Shown in pieces: positions 34,687 to 43,844 of a stretch of 64,000 bases of DNA. Position 1 is the first letter of the stretch. The number at the start of each line of letters is the position of its first letter. The position numbers and the translations under genes were made by a program. The DNA is taken from NCBI RefSeq assembly GCF_001641335.1, contig NZ_LVEM01000001.1, forward strand, positions 718,580-782,579, in the 5' to 3' direction. A model generated the notes under the pieces. That model ran no database searches. It was not told the origin of the DNA and saw only the letters and a list, made by a program, of their open reading frames with translations. Origin of the DNA: Bradyrhizobium stylosanthis. GTDB lineage: Bacteria; Pseudomonadota; Alphaproteobacteria; Rhizobiales; Xanthobacteraceae.

Positions 34687-35976
34687 TCACTCCTGCGCCT
34701 TCTCCGGTCCGTCATAAGCGATGCCGCGGATCACCGCGGCGCTGCCGAACTTCTTGCGCAGGCTATCCACCGCGCGTTCGGCATGGGCGGCACGGCGGTC
34801 GAGCATGTCGGTGTCGTCGATCGCTGATCCCTCGCGCAGCGCGCTGACGCCGGCGCCCATCAGGCGGAAGGCGGTGCCGTCGATCTCCTTCGCCAGCATT
34901 TCACGGCAGATCGAGAAGATCTTCGCAGCGAGCTGCGTCGGCGCGGCGATCGACTGCGAACGGGTGCGCTGGCGGAAATCGGCGGTCTTCAGCTTCAGCG
35001 TCACGGTGGAGCCGGCGAGCTCGCTGCTCTTGAGCCGCGACGACGTCTTCTCGCAGAGTCGCCACAGAATCTTCTCCAGCGTCGCGAAATCGCGGATGTC
35101 GGTCTCGAAGGTGGTTTCGCTGGAAATCGTCTTGGCGCCGCGGTCCGGCTCGACATGGCGGTCGTCGATGCCGCGCGCGAGCCGCCACAGCCTGCGGCCG
35201 TCGCTCGGGAACTGCCGCATCATCTCGATCTCGTCCGCCTTCTGCAGGTCGGCGATGACGCGGAAGCCGCGCTGCACCAGGCGCTCCTGGGTCGCAGGCC
35301 CCACGCCGAAGATGAAGCCGACCGGCTTGTCCGCCAGCATCGTGCGCGCTTCCTCCTGGTCGAGCGCAGCAAAGCCGCGCGGCTTGTCGAGGTCGGAGGC
35401 GATCTTGGCGAGGAACTTGTTGCAGGACAGGCCGACCGAGACGGTGATGCCGATGTCGCGCTCGACCTCGCGGGCAAAGCGCGCCAGCACTTTTGCCGGG
35501 ATCATGCCGTGCACGCGCTCGGTGCCGGAGAGATCGAGGAAGGCTTCGTCGATCGAGAGCGGCTCGACCAGCGGCGTCAGGGCCTGCATGGCCTGGCGCA
35601 CCTCGCGGCCGACGCGGACATATTTGGCCATGTCGGGCGGGATCACGGTCGCATGCGGGCAGGCATCCAGCGCCTTGAACATCGGCATCGCCGAGCGCAC
35701 GCCATAGGTCCGCGCGATGTAGCAGGCGGCCGACACCACGCCGCGCTTGCCGCCGCCGATGATGACGGGCTTGTCGGCGATGTCAGGATTGTCGCGCTTC
35801 TCGACCGTGGCGTAGAAGGCGTCGCAGTCGATATGGGCGATGGTCAGGCTCGCCAGCGTCCGGTGGCGGATGAGGCGGGGGGAACCGCAGGCCGTGCAGC
35901 GCCGGACACTCACGTCCAGATCGGCCAGACAATCCCGGCAGAAGCAGCGGGGCCCGGCCGGGTCGGGCGTGCTCAC
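34687..35976 (-). CDS. dinB: DNA polymerase IV with N-terminal zinc-ribbon-like extension
   Basis: DinB is a Y-family translesion polymerase. The 429-residue protein carries the palm motif IAHIDCDAFYATVEKRDNP (metal-binding Asp), GVVSAACYIARTYGVRSAMP, PLSIDEAFLDLSG and the little-finger domain with TETTFE-like SSETTFETDI. Ahead of it lie residues 1-35 with five cysteines (Cys11, 13, 16, 27, 30; CFCRDCLADL and RRCTACGSPR), a pattern that could bind zinc and is absent from E. coli DinB. The start is GTG, overlapping the DUF3572 stop (GTGA), so translation is coupled. No SOS box was identified. Confidence 0.9.
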   Translation of the reverse strand: MSTPDPAGPRCFCRDCLADLDVSVRRCTACGSPRLIRHRTLASLTIAHIDCDAFYATVEKRDNPDIADKPVIIGGGKRGVVSAACYIARTYGVRSAMPMFKALDACPHATVIPPDMAKYVRVGREVRQAMQALTPLVEPLSIDEAFLDLSGTERVHGMIPAKVLARFAREVERDIGITVSVGLSCNKFLAKIASDLDKPRGFAALDQEEARTMLADKPVGFIFGVGPATQERLVQRGFRVIADLQKADEIEMMRQFPSDGRRLWRLARGIDDRHVEPDRGAKTISSETTFETDIRDFATLEKILWRLCEKTSSRLKSSELAGSTVTLKLKTADFRQRTRSQSIAAPTQLAAKIFSICREMLAKEIDGTAFRLMGAGVSALREGSAIDDTDMLDRRAAHAERAVDSLRKKFGSAAVIRGIAYDGPEKAQE

Positions 35977-36332
35977 GGCACGTCGCGCTCCCAGGAGGGG
36001 TCGCCGAGCGCGTCGCCGAGCACCTGCCGCGCTGCGGCAACGTTGGTCGGATGCAGCTCCGAGGCTGTCGCGAAGGCCTTCACGGTGGCGTCATCGCGCA
36101 GCACGAAATCGAGCACGTTGAGGAGGAAACTCGGGTCCGCGGCGGCGTTCCGGAGGGTCTCCGGACCGACCCCTGTCTCAGCCAGGAACAGGCCCAGCCG
36201 CTCGGGGTCGCCCGCGACAAAGGACAGGGCCTGAATCGCAACGATTTCAGCGACTTCGCGAGGGTTGTGAACAGGCTTTTTCAAGGGAGCAGTTTGCCTT
36301 TCCGTTAACTTTCGGTGTCTACTTTGCATCAT
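35973..36332 (-). CDS. DUF3572 family protein
   Basis: The protein (119 residues from ATG 36332) has the DUF3572 core NPREVAEIVAIQALSFVAGD, RLGLFLAETGVGPETLRNAA and PSFLLNVLDFVLRDDATVKAF. Its function is unknown. Its TGA overlaps the dinB GTG start. GGAG precedes the preferred ATG; an open frame continues to 36374 without conservation. Confidence 0.87.
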   Translation of the reverse strand: MMQSRHRKLTERQTAPLKKPVHNPREVAEIVAIQALSFVAGDPERLGLFLAETGVGPETLRNAAADPSFLLNVLDFVLRDDATVKAFATASELHPTNVAAARQVLGDALGDPSWERDVP

Positions 36333-36521
36333 GCCCGAGTCTCCGCCTTGAGTCTTCCGGCCCGGGGCAAGCAACTGGAAACCACGTCGCAGAAAGTGGC
36401 CCCTCGGGTTTAACGAAACTAGAGCGAATCTGAGGCTAGTTTGAATCCAGTTTTCGAAGCGCCGGAAAGCGGCGCCTGAGGCGTCAGATGTATCCGGCTA
36501 CGTGCCAATCAGGAGGACGGG

Positions 36522-36887
36522 ATGGCTAAGACCGTCCTGATCGTGGAAGACAACGAGCTCAACATGAAGCTCTTCCGCGACCTGTTGGAGGCCCACGGCT
36601 ACCAGACCTCCGGCACCAGCAACGGCTACGAGGCGCTCGACCTCGTGCGCAAGATGCGGCCCGACCTCGTGCTGATGGACATCCAGCTGCCGCAGGTCTC
36701 AGGCCTCGAGGTGACGCGCTGGATCAAGGACGATCCGGAGCTGCGCACCATTCCCGTCGTCGCGGTCACGGCGTTCGCGATGAAGGGCGACGAAGAGCGC
36801 ATCCGCGAGGGCGGCTGCGAGGCCTATTTGTCCAAGCCGATCTCGGTCGGCAAATTCATTGAGACGGTCCGGCGTTTTATCGGATAG
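36522..36887 (+). CDS. divK: single-domain response regulator DivK
   Basis: DivK is the receiver protein that controls cell-cycle kinases (DivJ/PleC) and thereby CtrA in alphaproteobacteria. The 121 residues are one receiver domain: acidic pocket VEDNE, phosphoacceptor Asp53 in LVLMDIQLP, Thr in [14 protein letters not shown] and Lys in YLSKPISV. It is followed 14 bp later by pleD, the usual order. RBS AGGAGG-like sequence precedes the ATG. Confidence 0.95.
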   Translation: MAKTVLIVEDNELNMKLFRDLLEAHGYQTSGTSNGYEALDLVRKMRPDLVLMDIQLPQVSGLEVTRWIKDDPELRTIPVVAVTAFAMKGDEERIREGGCEAYLSKPISVGKFIETVRRFIG

Positions 36888-36901
36888 GAAGTGAGTTCAC
36901 A

Positions 36902-38275
36902 GTGTCCGCGCGTATCCTGGTTGTCGATGACGTTCCTGCCAACGTCAAACTCCTCGAAGCCCGCCTGTCCGCCGAATATTTCGACGTGATGACGGCCTCG
37001 AACGGCACCGAGGCGCTCGCGCTTGCACGCCGCGCCGAATGCGACATCATCCTGCTCGACGTGATGATGCCCGACATGGACGGTTTCGAAGTCTGCCGCC
37101 GCCTGAAGACCGATCCGGCGACGCACCACATTCCCGTCGTGATGGTCACCGCGCTCGACAGCCCCGCCGACCGCAACCGCGGCCTCGAAGCCGGCGCCGA
37201 CGATTTCCTCACAAAACCCGTCTCCGACGTCGTGCTGATCGCGCGCGTGCGCTCGCTGACGCGGCTGAAGATGATGACCGACGAGCTGCGCATGCGCGCC
37301 ATCACCTCGCTCGAGATCGGCATGCAGGCGCCCGAGCGCAGCGCCGTGGCCGACACCGGCAAGGGCGGCCGCATCCTCCTGGTCGACGACCGCGAGTCCT
37401 CCTACGAGCGGCTGGCGACGATCCTCGCCGCCGAGCACACCATCGACGTCGAGCCGAACCCGACGGAGGCGCTGTTCCACGCCGCCGAAGGCAATTACGA
37501 CCTGCTGATCGTCTCGCTCGATCTCAACAATTTCGACGGCCTGCGCCTGTGCAGCCAGGCGCGCTCGCTTGAGCGGACGCGCCACGTGCCGATCCTCGCC
37601 ATCGCCGACCCCGAGAACTCGACGCGGCTGCTCCGCGGCCTCGAGATCGGCGTCAACGACTATCTCTTGCGCCCCGTCGACAAGATCGAGCTGCTGGCGC
37701 GCGCCCGCACCCAGATCCGCCGCCGCCGCTACACCGATCATCTGCGCGACAACGTGCAGAACTCGATCGAGATGGCGATCACGGACGCGCTGACCGGCCT
37801 GCACAATCGCCGCTACATGGAGAGCCATCTGGCAACGCTCGCCGAGCAGGCATCCACGCGCGGCAAGCCGCTGGCGCTGATGATCCTCGACATCGACTAC
37901 TTCAAGTCGATCAACGACAATTACGGCCACGACGCCGGCGACGACGTGCTGCGCGAGTTCGCGGTGCGCGTGCGCAAATCGATCCGCGGCATCGACCTTG
38001 CCTGCCGCTACGGCGGCGAGGAGTTCGTCATCGTGATGCCGGAGACCGACCTGCACGTCGCCGGCATGGTCGCCGAGCGCCTGCGCCGCTCCATCGCGGG
38101 CGAGCCCTTCGCGATCCACAAGGGCGCCAAGCGCATCGAGGTCACCATCTCGATCGGCCTCACCACGCTGGAGCAGAAGGGTGAGGCGGTCGGCGACGTC
38201 CTCAAGCGCGCCGACACCGCGCTGTACCGCGCCAAGCACGACGGCCGCAACCGGGTGGTCTCGCACGCGGCGTGA
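36902..38275 (+). CDS. pleD: diguanylate cyclase response regulator PleD
   Basis: PleD makes cyclic di-GMP and drives the cell-pole developmental switch. The 457-residue protein has a receiver domain (Asp53 in IILLDVMMP), a second, degenerate receiver (about 155-280) and a GGDEF domain with active-site GGEEF (371-375). The inhibitory site RxxD is intact as Arg362-Asp365, five residues before GGEEF. Start is GTG at 36902. It forms an operon with divK. Confidence 0.95.
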   Translation: MSARILVVDDVPANVKLLEARLSAEYFDVMTASNGTEALALARRAECDIILLDVMMPDMDGFEVCRRLKTDPATHHIPVVMVTALDSPADRNRGLEAGADDFLTKPVSDVVLIARVRSLTRLKMMTDELRMRAITSLEIGMQAPERSAVADTGKGGRILLVDDRESSYERLATILAAEHTIDVEPNPTEALFHAAEGNYDLLIVSLDLNNFDGLRLCSQARSLERTRHVPILAIADPENSTRLLRGLEIGVNDYLLRPVDKIELLARARTQIRRRRYTDHLRDNVQNSIEMAITDALTGLHNRRYMESHLATLAEQASTRGKPLALMILDIDYFKSINDNYGHDAGDDVLREFAVRVRKSIRGIDLACRYGGEEFVIVMPETDLHVAGMVAERLRRSIAGEPFAIHKGAKRIEVTISIGLTTLEQKGEAVGDVLKRADTALYRAKHDGRNRVVSHAA

Positions 38276-38465
38276 GGCTGCTCGCGATCCAAAAGTTCGA
38301 AAACAACCCCATGCACAGTAGCCGGCGCGAGCGGGATCAATGGGTTATGCCGGTGGCAGGGAAGGGTGCGCCGCGGCGGCGCGCGGTTTGACTTGTCGGG
38401 CAAAACAGAAGCATTTTGGCAGGGTCGGTGCTGCATGGGGCGAATGCTGTCGCCACACCCACAGT

Positions 38466-38491
38466 GTCGTCCCGGCCTCCGCCGGGACGAC
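38466..38491. repeat. short palindrome GTCGTCCCGGC-N4-GCCGGGACGAC
   Basis: Eleven-bp perfect arms with a CTCC loop between pleD and the TetR gene. It resembles the arms of family D (GTCGTCCTGGC) and could work as a terminator, though no T-run follows. Confidence 0.6.
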
Positions 38492-38496
38492 GGCAG

Positions 38497-39102
38497 TTAT
38501 TGTGGCGAGCGCTTGCCCTTCACGGGCGTCACCGCCTCTCCACCCACATCCACCCCCGCATTCCGCAAGAGCACCTTCGCCGCTTCCTTTGCCGCGCGCG
38601 CCATCGCGGGATCGTCGCGCACCAAGTCCTGGGCGATGGAGCCATCGACCAGCAGCACGAGCTGGGTGGCGAGCGCATCGGCGTCGGCAACGCCGAGCTC
38701 GGTGAGGCGGTCGCGAAACCAGACGCGGCGGCTTTCCTTGAAGGCGATGGCGATCTTCTTCACGGCGCGGTCGGAAGGGCCGAGCTCGGCGACCGCATTC
38801 ACGAACGGGCAGCCGCGGAAATCCTTGGCCGCAAAGCGGCGCTCCAGCGAATCGAAAGTGGCGAGAATCTGCTCGGCCGGCGGCTTGTCGGAGGGGCGGG
38901 CGTGCACGAAGCGGCGCTCGAGATAGGCCGCGATCAGCGCGTCCTTGGACGGGAAGTGGTTGTAGAGCGTGCGCTTGGAGATGCCGATCTCGGCCGCGAT
39001 GGTGTCGACGCCGATGGCGCGAATGCCCTGCAGATAGAACAGCTTGTCGGCGGTCTCGAGGATCCGCTCTTTCATCGTCTGTGGGGCGGGCGGGGGAGCC
39101 AT
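38497..39102 (-). CDS. TetR family transcriptional regulator
   Basis: The 201-residue repressor has an N-terminal HTH (TMKERILETADKLFYLQGIRAIGVDTIAAEIGISKRTLYNHFPSKDALI, about 8-56) and a helical ligand-binding domain with FRGCPFVNAVAELG. It diverges from an MFS transporter, and a perfect 7-bp inverted repeat lies between them (39155-39170), so it probably represses the transporter, and perhaps itself. ATG 39102 is chosen over 39159. Confidence 0.92.
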   Translation of the reverse strand: MAPPPAPQTMKERILETADKLFYLQGIRAIGVDTIAAEIGISKRTLYNHFPSKDALIAAYLERRFVHARPSDKPPAEQILATFDSLERRFAAKDFRGCPFVNAVAELGPSDRAVKKIAIAFKESRRVWFRDRLTELGVADADALATQLVLLVDGSIAQDLVRDDPAMARAAKEAAKVLLRNAGVDVGGEAVTPVKGKRSPQ

Positions 39103-39154
39103 GCGATAGCGCGCATCCTGTTGGCTTGACAGTACCGGCCTTTCATAGCCTAAG

Positions 39155-39170
39155 TACACAGGTCTGTGTA
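39155..39170. promoter_or_regulatory. palindrome TACACAG-GT-CTGTGTA, likely TetR operator
   Basis: A perfect inverted repeat (7-bp arms, 2-bp spacer) in the divergent region of the TetR and MFS genes, 62 bp before the transporter start. TetR-type regulators bind sites of this size. TTGACA at 39126-39131 is a candidate -35 nearby, but its -10 is unclear. Confidence 0.7.
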
Positions 39171-39231
39171 ACCAAAATCAACCGATATTGCAGACGACGG
39201 CACGCGTGCCGCGCCGCCGAGGGAGAAAGTC

Positions 39232-40470
39232 ATGCCCCTGTTGCAGGTCCTGCGTCCGACCTTGCCGATCCTGATCGGCGCCTCGATCATGCTGACGCTG
39301 AGCATGGGGCTGCGGCAGAGTCTCGGCATCTTCATGCAGCCGCTGACGCACGACATCCACATCTCGATCTCGGATTTCACGCTGGCGCTGGCCGTGCAGA
39401 ACCTCGCCTGGGGCTTCCTGCAGCCGCCTGCCGGCGCGCTCACCGTGCGCTACGGCTTCCGCCCGATCATGATCGTGGGCGCGCTGATGTATATCGCAGG
39501 GCTTGCGCTGATGGCGACCGCCAACGGCCTGCTCAGCATCATGATCGGCGCCGGCGTGCTGATCGGGACCTCGCTGGCCTGCACCGCGGCCGCGATCGCG
39601 ATGTCGGTGGCGGCGCGCGCGGTGCCCGCAACAGTGCGCTCCACCGTGCTCGGCATCGTCTCCGGCGCGGGCTCGCTCGGCGCGCTGCTGTCGGCCCCGA
39701 TCGGGCAGATCCTCAACGAAGGCTTCGGCTGGCGCTTCGGCCTTGCAGGCTTCGTCGTCATGTCGGTGCTGATGATCCCCGCGGCCTGGTATGCCGGTCG
39801 CATCGACAAGATCCCGCTGCCGAAGCCGACCGCCGACGACATCGGCGATGCGACGGCCGCGACCGCGGCGAAGACCGCGTTCGGCAATGCCTCCTTCGTG
39901 GTGATGACTTGTGCCTATCTCGTCTGCGGCATGCAGCTCGTGTTCCTGACCACGCATCTGCCGTCCTACCTCGCGATCTGCGGCCTCGATCCGATGCTCA
40001 GCGCGCAGACACTCGGCATGATCGGCGGCTTCAACGTGCTGGGCTCGCTGTTCTTCGGCTGGGCCGGCCAGCGCTGGAACAAGCTGGCGCTGCTTGGCGG
40101 CATCTACATCCTGCGCTCGATCGCGCTCGCCTGGTACTTCACGCTGCCGGCGACGCCATTCTCAACGCTGCTGTTCGGCGCGATCATGGGCTTCCTCTGG
40201 ATGGGCGTCGGTCCGCTGGTCGCCGGCGCCGTCGCCGAGATGTTCGGCCTGCGCTGGCAGGCGATGATCCAGGGCCTTGCCTTCATGAGCCATCAGATCG
40301 GCAGCTTCCTCGGCGCCTATGGCGGCGGGGTGCTCTACGATGCGCTCGGCTCCTACACCATGGCCTGGCGCATCGGCGTCGCGCTTGGGCTGGCCGGCGG
40401 CATCATCCAGGTCGCGTTCGCGCTGATCCGGCCGTCGCAACCGCCGACGCCGGTGTTGAAGGCGGCGTAG
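39232..40470 (+). CDS. MFS transporter
   Basis: A 412-residue, about 12-helix major facilitator. Helix 1 reads LRPTLPILIGASIMLTLSMGLRQSLG, and RYGFRPIMIVGAL is the motif A-like loop; the C-terminal half has GPLVAGAVAEMFGLRWQAMIQGL. It resembles the oxalate/formate- and nitrate-independent YbfB/CynX-like group; the substrate is not known. It diverges from the TetR gene. The 3' end is echoed by a degenerate direct repeat at about 42478-42530. Confidence 0.85.
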   Translation: MPLLQVLRPTLPILIGASIMLTLSMGLRQSLGIFMQPLTHDIHISISDFTLALAVQNLAWGFLQPPAGALTVRYGFRPIMIVGALMYIAGLALMATANGLLSIMIGAGVLIGTSLACTAAAIAMSVAARAVPATVRSTVLGIVSGAGSLGALLSAPIGQILNEGFGWRFGLAGFVVMSVLMIPAAWYAGRIDKIPLPKPTADDIGDATAATAAKTAFGNASFVVMTCAYLVCGMQLVFLTTHLPSYLAICGLDPMLSAQTLGMIGGFNVLGSLFFGWAGQRWNKLALLGGIYILRSIALAWYFTLPATPFSTLLFGAIMGFLWMGVGPLVAGAVAEMFGLRWQAMIQGLAFMSHQIGSFLGAYGGGVLYDALGSYTMAWRIGVALGLAGGIIQVAFALIRPSQPPTPVLKAA

Positions 40471-40561
40471 GCGGGGAGAGGCTCACGAACGTCAGCTCGA
40501 GCGCTTGTGGCGCACGACGCTCTGCTTCGTGCGATCGGCAGCTTCCGACCCATAATCGACA

Positions 40562-42343
40562 TCACCCCTCTGGTACTCCAGCCAGGCGCAGTCCCTCACT
40601 GATCCGCGCCCGACCAGCAAGATACGTCGGATGGTCGCTTGATGAACCGAAGCCGAAACGGCGGATACTGAAGTCTGGGTCGAGCGCAAGTCCCGCCCTC
40701 GCAACTGTTCGTGCCTCATCCGAGGCTCCTAGCAGGCCCAAGGCAGCGGCCAACGCAAAATGTGCAGGAGGGTAATTGCGGTTAGTCTCGATACTTCGTC
40801 GCAGCCAACTGGCCGCCTCGGCATATGCACCGAGATGCATCTTGGCCGTTCCTACGAAATCCATCCACTGGTGGGCAAGCGTATCGCGCGGGGAGAGACG
40901 GAGAGCCTCGAGTATGTGAGCTTCGGTCTCGGCAGGCCGACCCATCTGAATTTTGGCTATGCCAATGGAGCTGTGCGCCCAGGCCGAGTTGCGATCAATC
41001 GCCAATACTCGCTCGCATTCTGCAATTCCTTGGGCGGCCCGATTTGTCAAAATGTAGACACCACCCAAGACCAAGTGGCCTAGCGTGTCGTCCGGTGCGA
41101 GCGAAAGTGCTTTGGTCGCATTTGTTGCCGCTGCGGAAAAGAGCGCCGCCTTATTGTCGGTGCGCACGGTAATTGCCATTCGGAAATCTACGATTGCCAG
41201 CCCGACCATCGCTCGGACATTTCGAGCGTCGATTGCCAAGGCACGTTCGAAAAAATCGCGTGCATGAGTTAGGTCCTTGGGGCTCGGCCCCTCGTATAGG
41301 CAAGCAAGACCTTGAAAAACCAGATCCAATGCGTCGGGATTGAGCGAGCGCTCCGCTCGTCGGGCCTCGGCGACAATGAGCTGGACGTCTAAGGCATTGG
41401 CGAGTCTCGATACAATTTCGTCCTGCATATCGAAAATATCGGCGATGAGCTTTTCGAAACGCTCGGCCCACAGGTGATTGGCAGTTTGAGCATCTATGAG
41501 CTGGACGTTGATCCGAAGTCGGCTCCGGCTGCGCTGAACCGATCCTTCGAGTACATAGCGAACGTTCAACTCACGCCCGACCTGTCGAACGTCTATAGAC
41601 TTGCCCTTGTAAGAGAACGCGCTGTTTCGGGCAATAACGAACGAGCCACTGATGCGAGACAGATCCGTTGTAAGAGAGTCAGTTACACCATCGGCGAAGC
41701 AGTCTTGTTCAGGATCGCCGCTAAGATTGGTGAACGGTAACACAACAATGGAAAGATGCGGCGGCGAAGACGTGCTTGATCCCCCACGTTCAGACAGCGT
41801 CGCGGGCCTGAACTCATCCAAAATCACGGCGTAGACTCGAATCGGGCGGCCGATGTTTTTAAGGTTCTGTTCGCCGAGATCGGCAAACCTGTCTCCGATC
41901 TTGCCTTGGACCTGATCGTAAACAGATGAGGAAATGCAGATGCCGCCGGGGGCTGCGACGCTCTCAAGCCTCGCCGCGATATTGACGCCATCGCCAAAGA
42001 TGTCGTGAGGTTCGACGATGACATCACCGATATTGACGCCCACCCGAAAAGCGATGCGGCTGTCTTCCCGATCGCCGGTCGTCAGTTCGCCGACACGCGT
42101 TTGGAATTGCATCGCAGCCCGAACTGCTTCGACGGCGCTCGGAAACTCCGCTAGAAGCCCGTCGCCAGTGTTTTTCACGATGCGACCGCCGTGCTCCGCG
42201 ATTGCGGGCTCGACGCCGTCGGCGAGGAGTGCCATCAGCCTGGCATGCGTCGCCTCTTCGTCCGCGTGCATAAGCCGCGAGTACCCGGAGACGTCGGCCG
42301 CCAATATTGCTGCCAATCGACGCTCTGGCCTCGCGTGCACCAT
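40562..42343 (-). CDS. class III nucleotide cyclase with TolB-like and TPR region
   Basis: The 593-residue protein starts with a class III cyclase domain (about 1-175): LAAILAADVSGYSRLMHADEE with metal-binding Asp (about 17), RIVKNTGDGLLAEF (about 61) and FRVGVNIGDVIVEPHDIFGDGVNIAARLE. After it comes VVLPFTNLSGDPEQDCFADGVTDSLTTDLS, a TolB-N-like segment, then several TPR repeats to the end. It most likely makes cAMP, with the second half as a sensor or scaffold. Base composition is visibly less GC-rich than neighbours, and a related region is in the winged-helix gene at 45077. ATG 42343 follows AGGA at long spacing; a TTG is at 42352. Confidence 0.88.
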   Translation of the reverse strand: MVHARPERRLAAILAADVSGYSRLMHADEEATHARLMALLADGVEPAIAEHGGRIVKNTGDGLLAEFPSAVEAVRAAMQFQTRVGELTTGDREDSRIAFRVGVNIGDVIVEPHDIFGDGVNIAARLESVAAPGGICISSSVYDQVQGKIGDRFADLGEQNLKNIGRPIRVYAVILDEFRPATLSERGGSSTSSPPHLSIVVLPFTNLSGDPEQDCFADGVTDSLTTDLSRISGSFVIARNSAFSYKGKSIDVRQVGRELNVRYVLEGSVQRSRSRLRINVQLIDAQTANHLWAERFEKLIADIFDMQDEIVSRLANALDVQLIVAEARRAERSLNPDALDLVFQGLACLYEGPSPKDLTHARDFFERALAIDARNVRAMVGLAIVDFRMAITVRTDNKAALFSAAATNATKALSLAPDDTLGHLVLGGVYILTNRAAQGIAECERVLAIDRNSAWAHSSIGIAKIQMGRPAETEAHILEALRLSPRDTLAHQWMDFVGTAKMHLGAYAEAASWLRRSIETNRNYPPAHFALAAALGLLGASDEARTVARAGLALDPDFSIRRFGFGSSSDHPTYLAGRARISEGLRLAGVPEG

Positions 42344-42580
42344 GATCGGCAAGTCCTGCTTGTTGCACTTTTACGCCGGATCACGCGAGGTGACAAACGC
42401 GCACGACCTATGAGCCGACGGTTCCGTCTCCTTCGATCAAAAACGACAACTGCACTGACCATCTGCTTGCTCGGACCGCCCGCACCGTTGTTGAAGACGG
42501 CGCAGGCGGAAGGTCGTTCACGAGTATCTGCCGGAGGGGAGCCGACGACGGTGTGCCTCCTGTGCCTGATAGCTGCTGCT

Positions 42581-43498
42581 TCAGGGACGAACGCGGATGA
42601 TCGTATTCCCCTTGCGCCGGCCGCTCGGATTTAGGGCGGCGACCGCATCGTCGAAGGTGGAGACCTTGCCGATGTTCGTCCGCAGTCGGCCGTCCCGCAC
42701 GCGCTGGACGATCTCACTTAGCTGGGAACGATCTGCCTCGACGACAAAATCGAGAGCCAGTCCGTTGGTCGGCCGCGCCTCGGCCGGCCCGACGATGGTG
42801 ACCAGTGTTCCTCCGGCTCGGATCAGTGCTGCGGACCGCTTCTGGATGTCACCGCCGATGACATCGAACACCAGATCGACCTTGCCGATGTCTTCAAGGG
42901 CGTCGTTGTCGAGGTCGACGAATTCCTTCGCCCCGAAATCGAGCACCGTCTGACGGTCGGAGGCGCGACCGGAGCCGATGACGTAGGCGCCTGCCTCTCG
43001 TGCGAGCTGCGTCACCATCGAGCCGACGGCGCCCGCCGCGCCGTGTGCGAGCACGCGTTGCCCCGCCTGGAGGCGGCCGTGCTGGAACAGCCCTTGCCAT
43101 GCGGTCAGGCCAGAGACCGGCAGGCTCGCGCCCACCGTGAAGTCAACGTCACCAGGCAGCGGCGCGAGATTGCGGGCCTCGATCGCCACATACTCGGCCA
43201 GCGAGCCATCGCGATACCAATCCGCAAGGCCGAACACCCGCTGTCCCACCGAGAGCCCGGTCGTGCCATATCCGAGAGCGGTGACCACTCCGGCCAGCTC
43301 GTGTCCAGGGATCGACGGTGTTCGGGCACGCTCGACGCGATCAGTCCAGGTCGAAGGCCACGTCAGCTCGGTCGGGACAAATCCCGACGCGTGAACCTGG
43401 ACAATGACGTCGTTGATCGCTGCTTGCGGCTCGGGCCGGTCCATCAGCTTCATTCCGCCTGTTCCCGCAGCCTGTTCCGTGACAACGATTGCCTTCAT
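42581..43498 (-). CDS. zinc-independent MDR-family NADP oxidoreductase
   Basis: A 305-residue quinone-oxidoreductase-like protein of the medium-chain dehydrogenase superfamily. It has the substrate domain IPGHELAGVVTALG and nucleotide-binding AHGAAGAVGSMVTQLAREAGAYVIGSG (about 151-177), and lacks the Cys ligands of structural zinc. It probably reduces enones or quinones with NADPH. ATG 43498 is preceded by GAGGAGA. It diverges from the DJ-1-like gene. Confidence 0.9.
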   Translation of the reverse strand: MKAIVVTEQAAGTGGMKLMDRPEPQAAINDVIVQVHASGFVPTELTWPSTWTDRVERARTPSIPGHELAGVVTALGYGTTGLSVGQRVFGLADWYRDGSLAEYVAIEARNLAPLPGDVDFTVGASLPVSGLTAWQGLFQHGRLQAGQRVLAHGAAGAVGSMVTQLAREAGAYVIGSGRASDRQTVLDFGAKEFVDLDNDALEDIGKVDLVFDVIGGDIQKRSAALIRAGGTLVTIVGPAEARPTNGLALDFVVEADRSQLSEIVQRVRDGRLRTNIGKVSTFDDAVAALNPSGRRKGNTIIRVRP

Positions 43499-43844
43499 GG
43501 GAATTATCTCCTCGATCCTGATCTGGTTGGGCCCAGCGATCAGCGCCGTCTGCGCCGGCCGGACCTCCCGCAAGACTGGCGGATCGGGATCGCTCCGGTC
43601 GCTGGCTAGCGGATAAATGCGCTGCGCCCGGCCATAGAACAGTACCAAGATTGCAAATTGCGCATGTACCAGGCGCGATGGCTTTGAGCTGAAGACACTT
43701 GCCGGATATTCCCCATTTACCGCATTTAACCACCGTCGGGCCGACTGCGGTGATAGGTACGTTCGCGTATCGCGCGCCGGGGCGCTCGTGGCGGGAAACG
43801 CTTGGAACCGAATCCTGAACGCCTCATCAAATCGAGGATCCAAC
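43499..43844. other. divergent spacer between oxidoreductase and DJ-1-like gene
   Basis: No gene is seen. A small palindrome GCAA-A-TTGC (43653-43661) sits in an AT-richer stretch (43640-43665) and could be an operator. The frames running through here are extensions of the two flanking genes. Confidence 0.35.

Noticed and set aside
36333..36521. CtrA-type TTAA-N7-TTAA site before divK
   Set aside because: Only isolated TTAA half sites occur, without the paired spacing.
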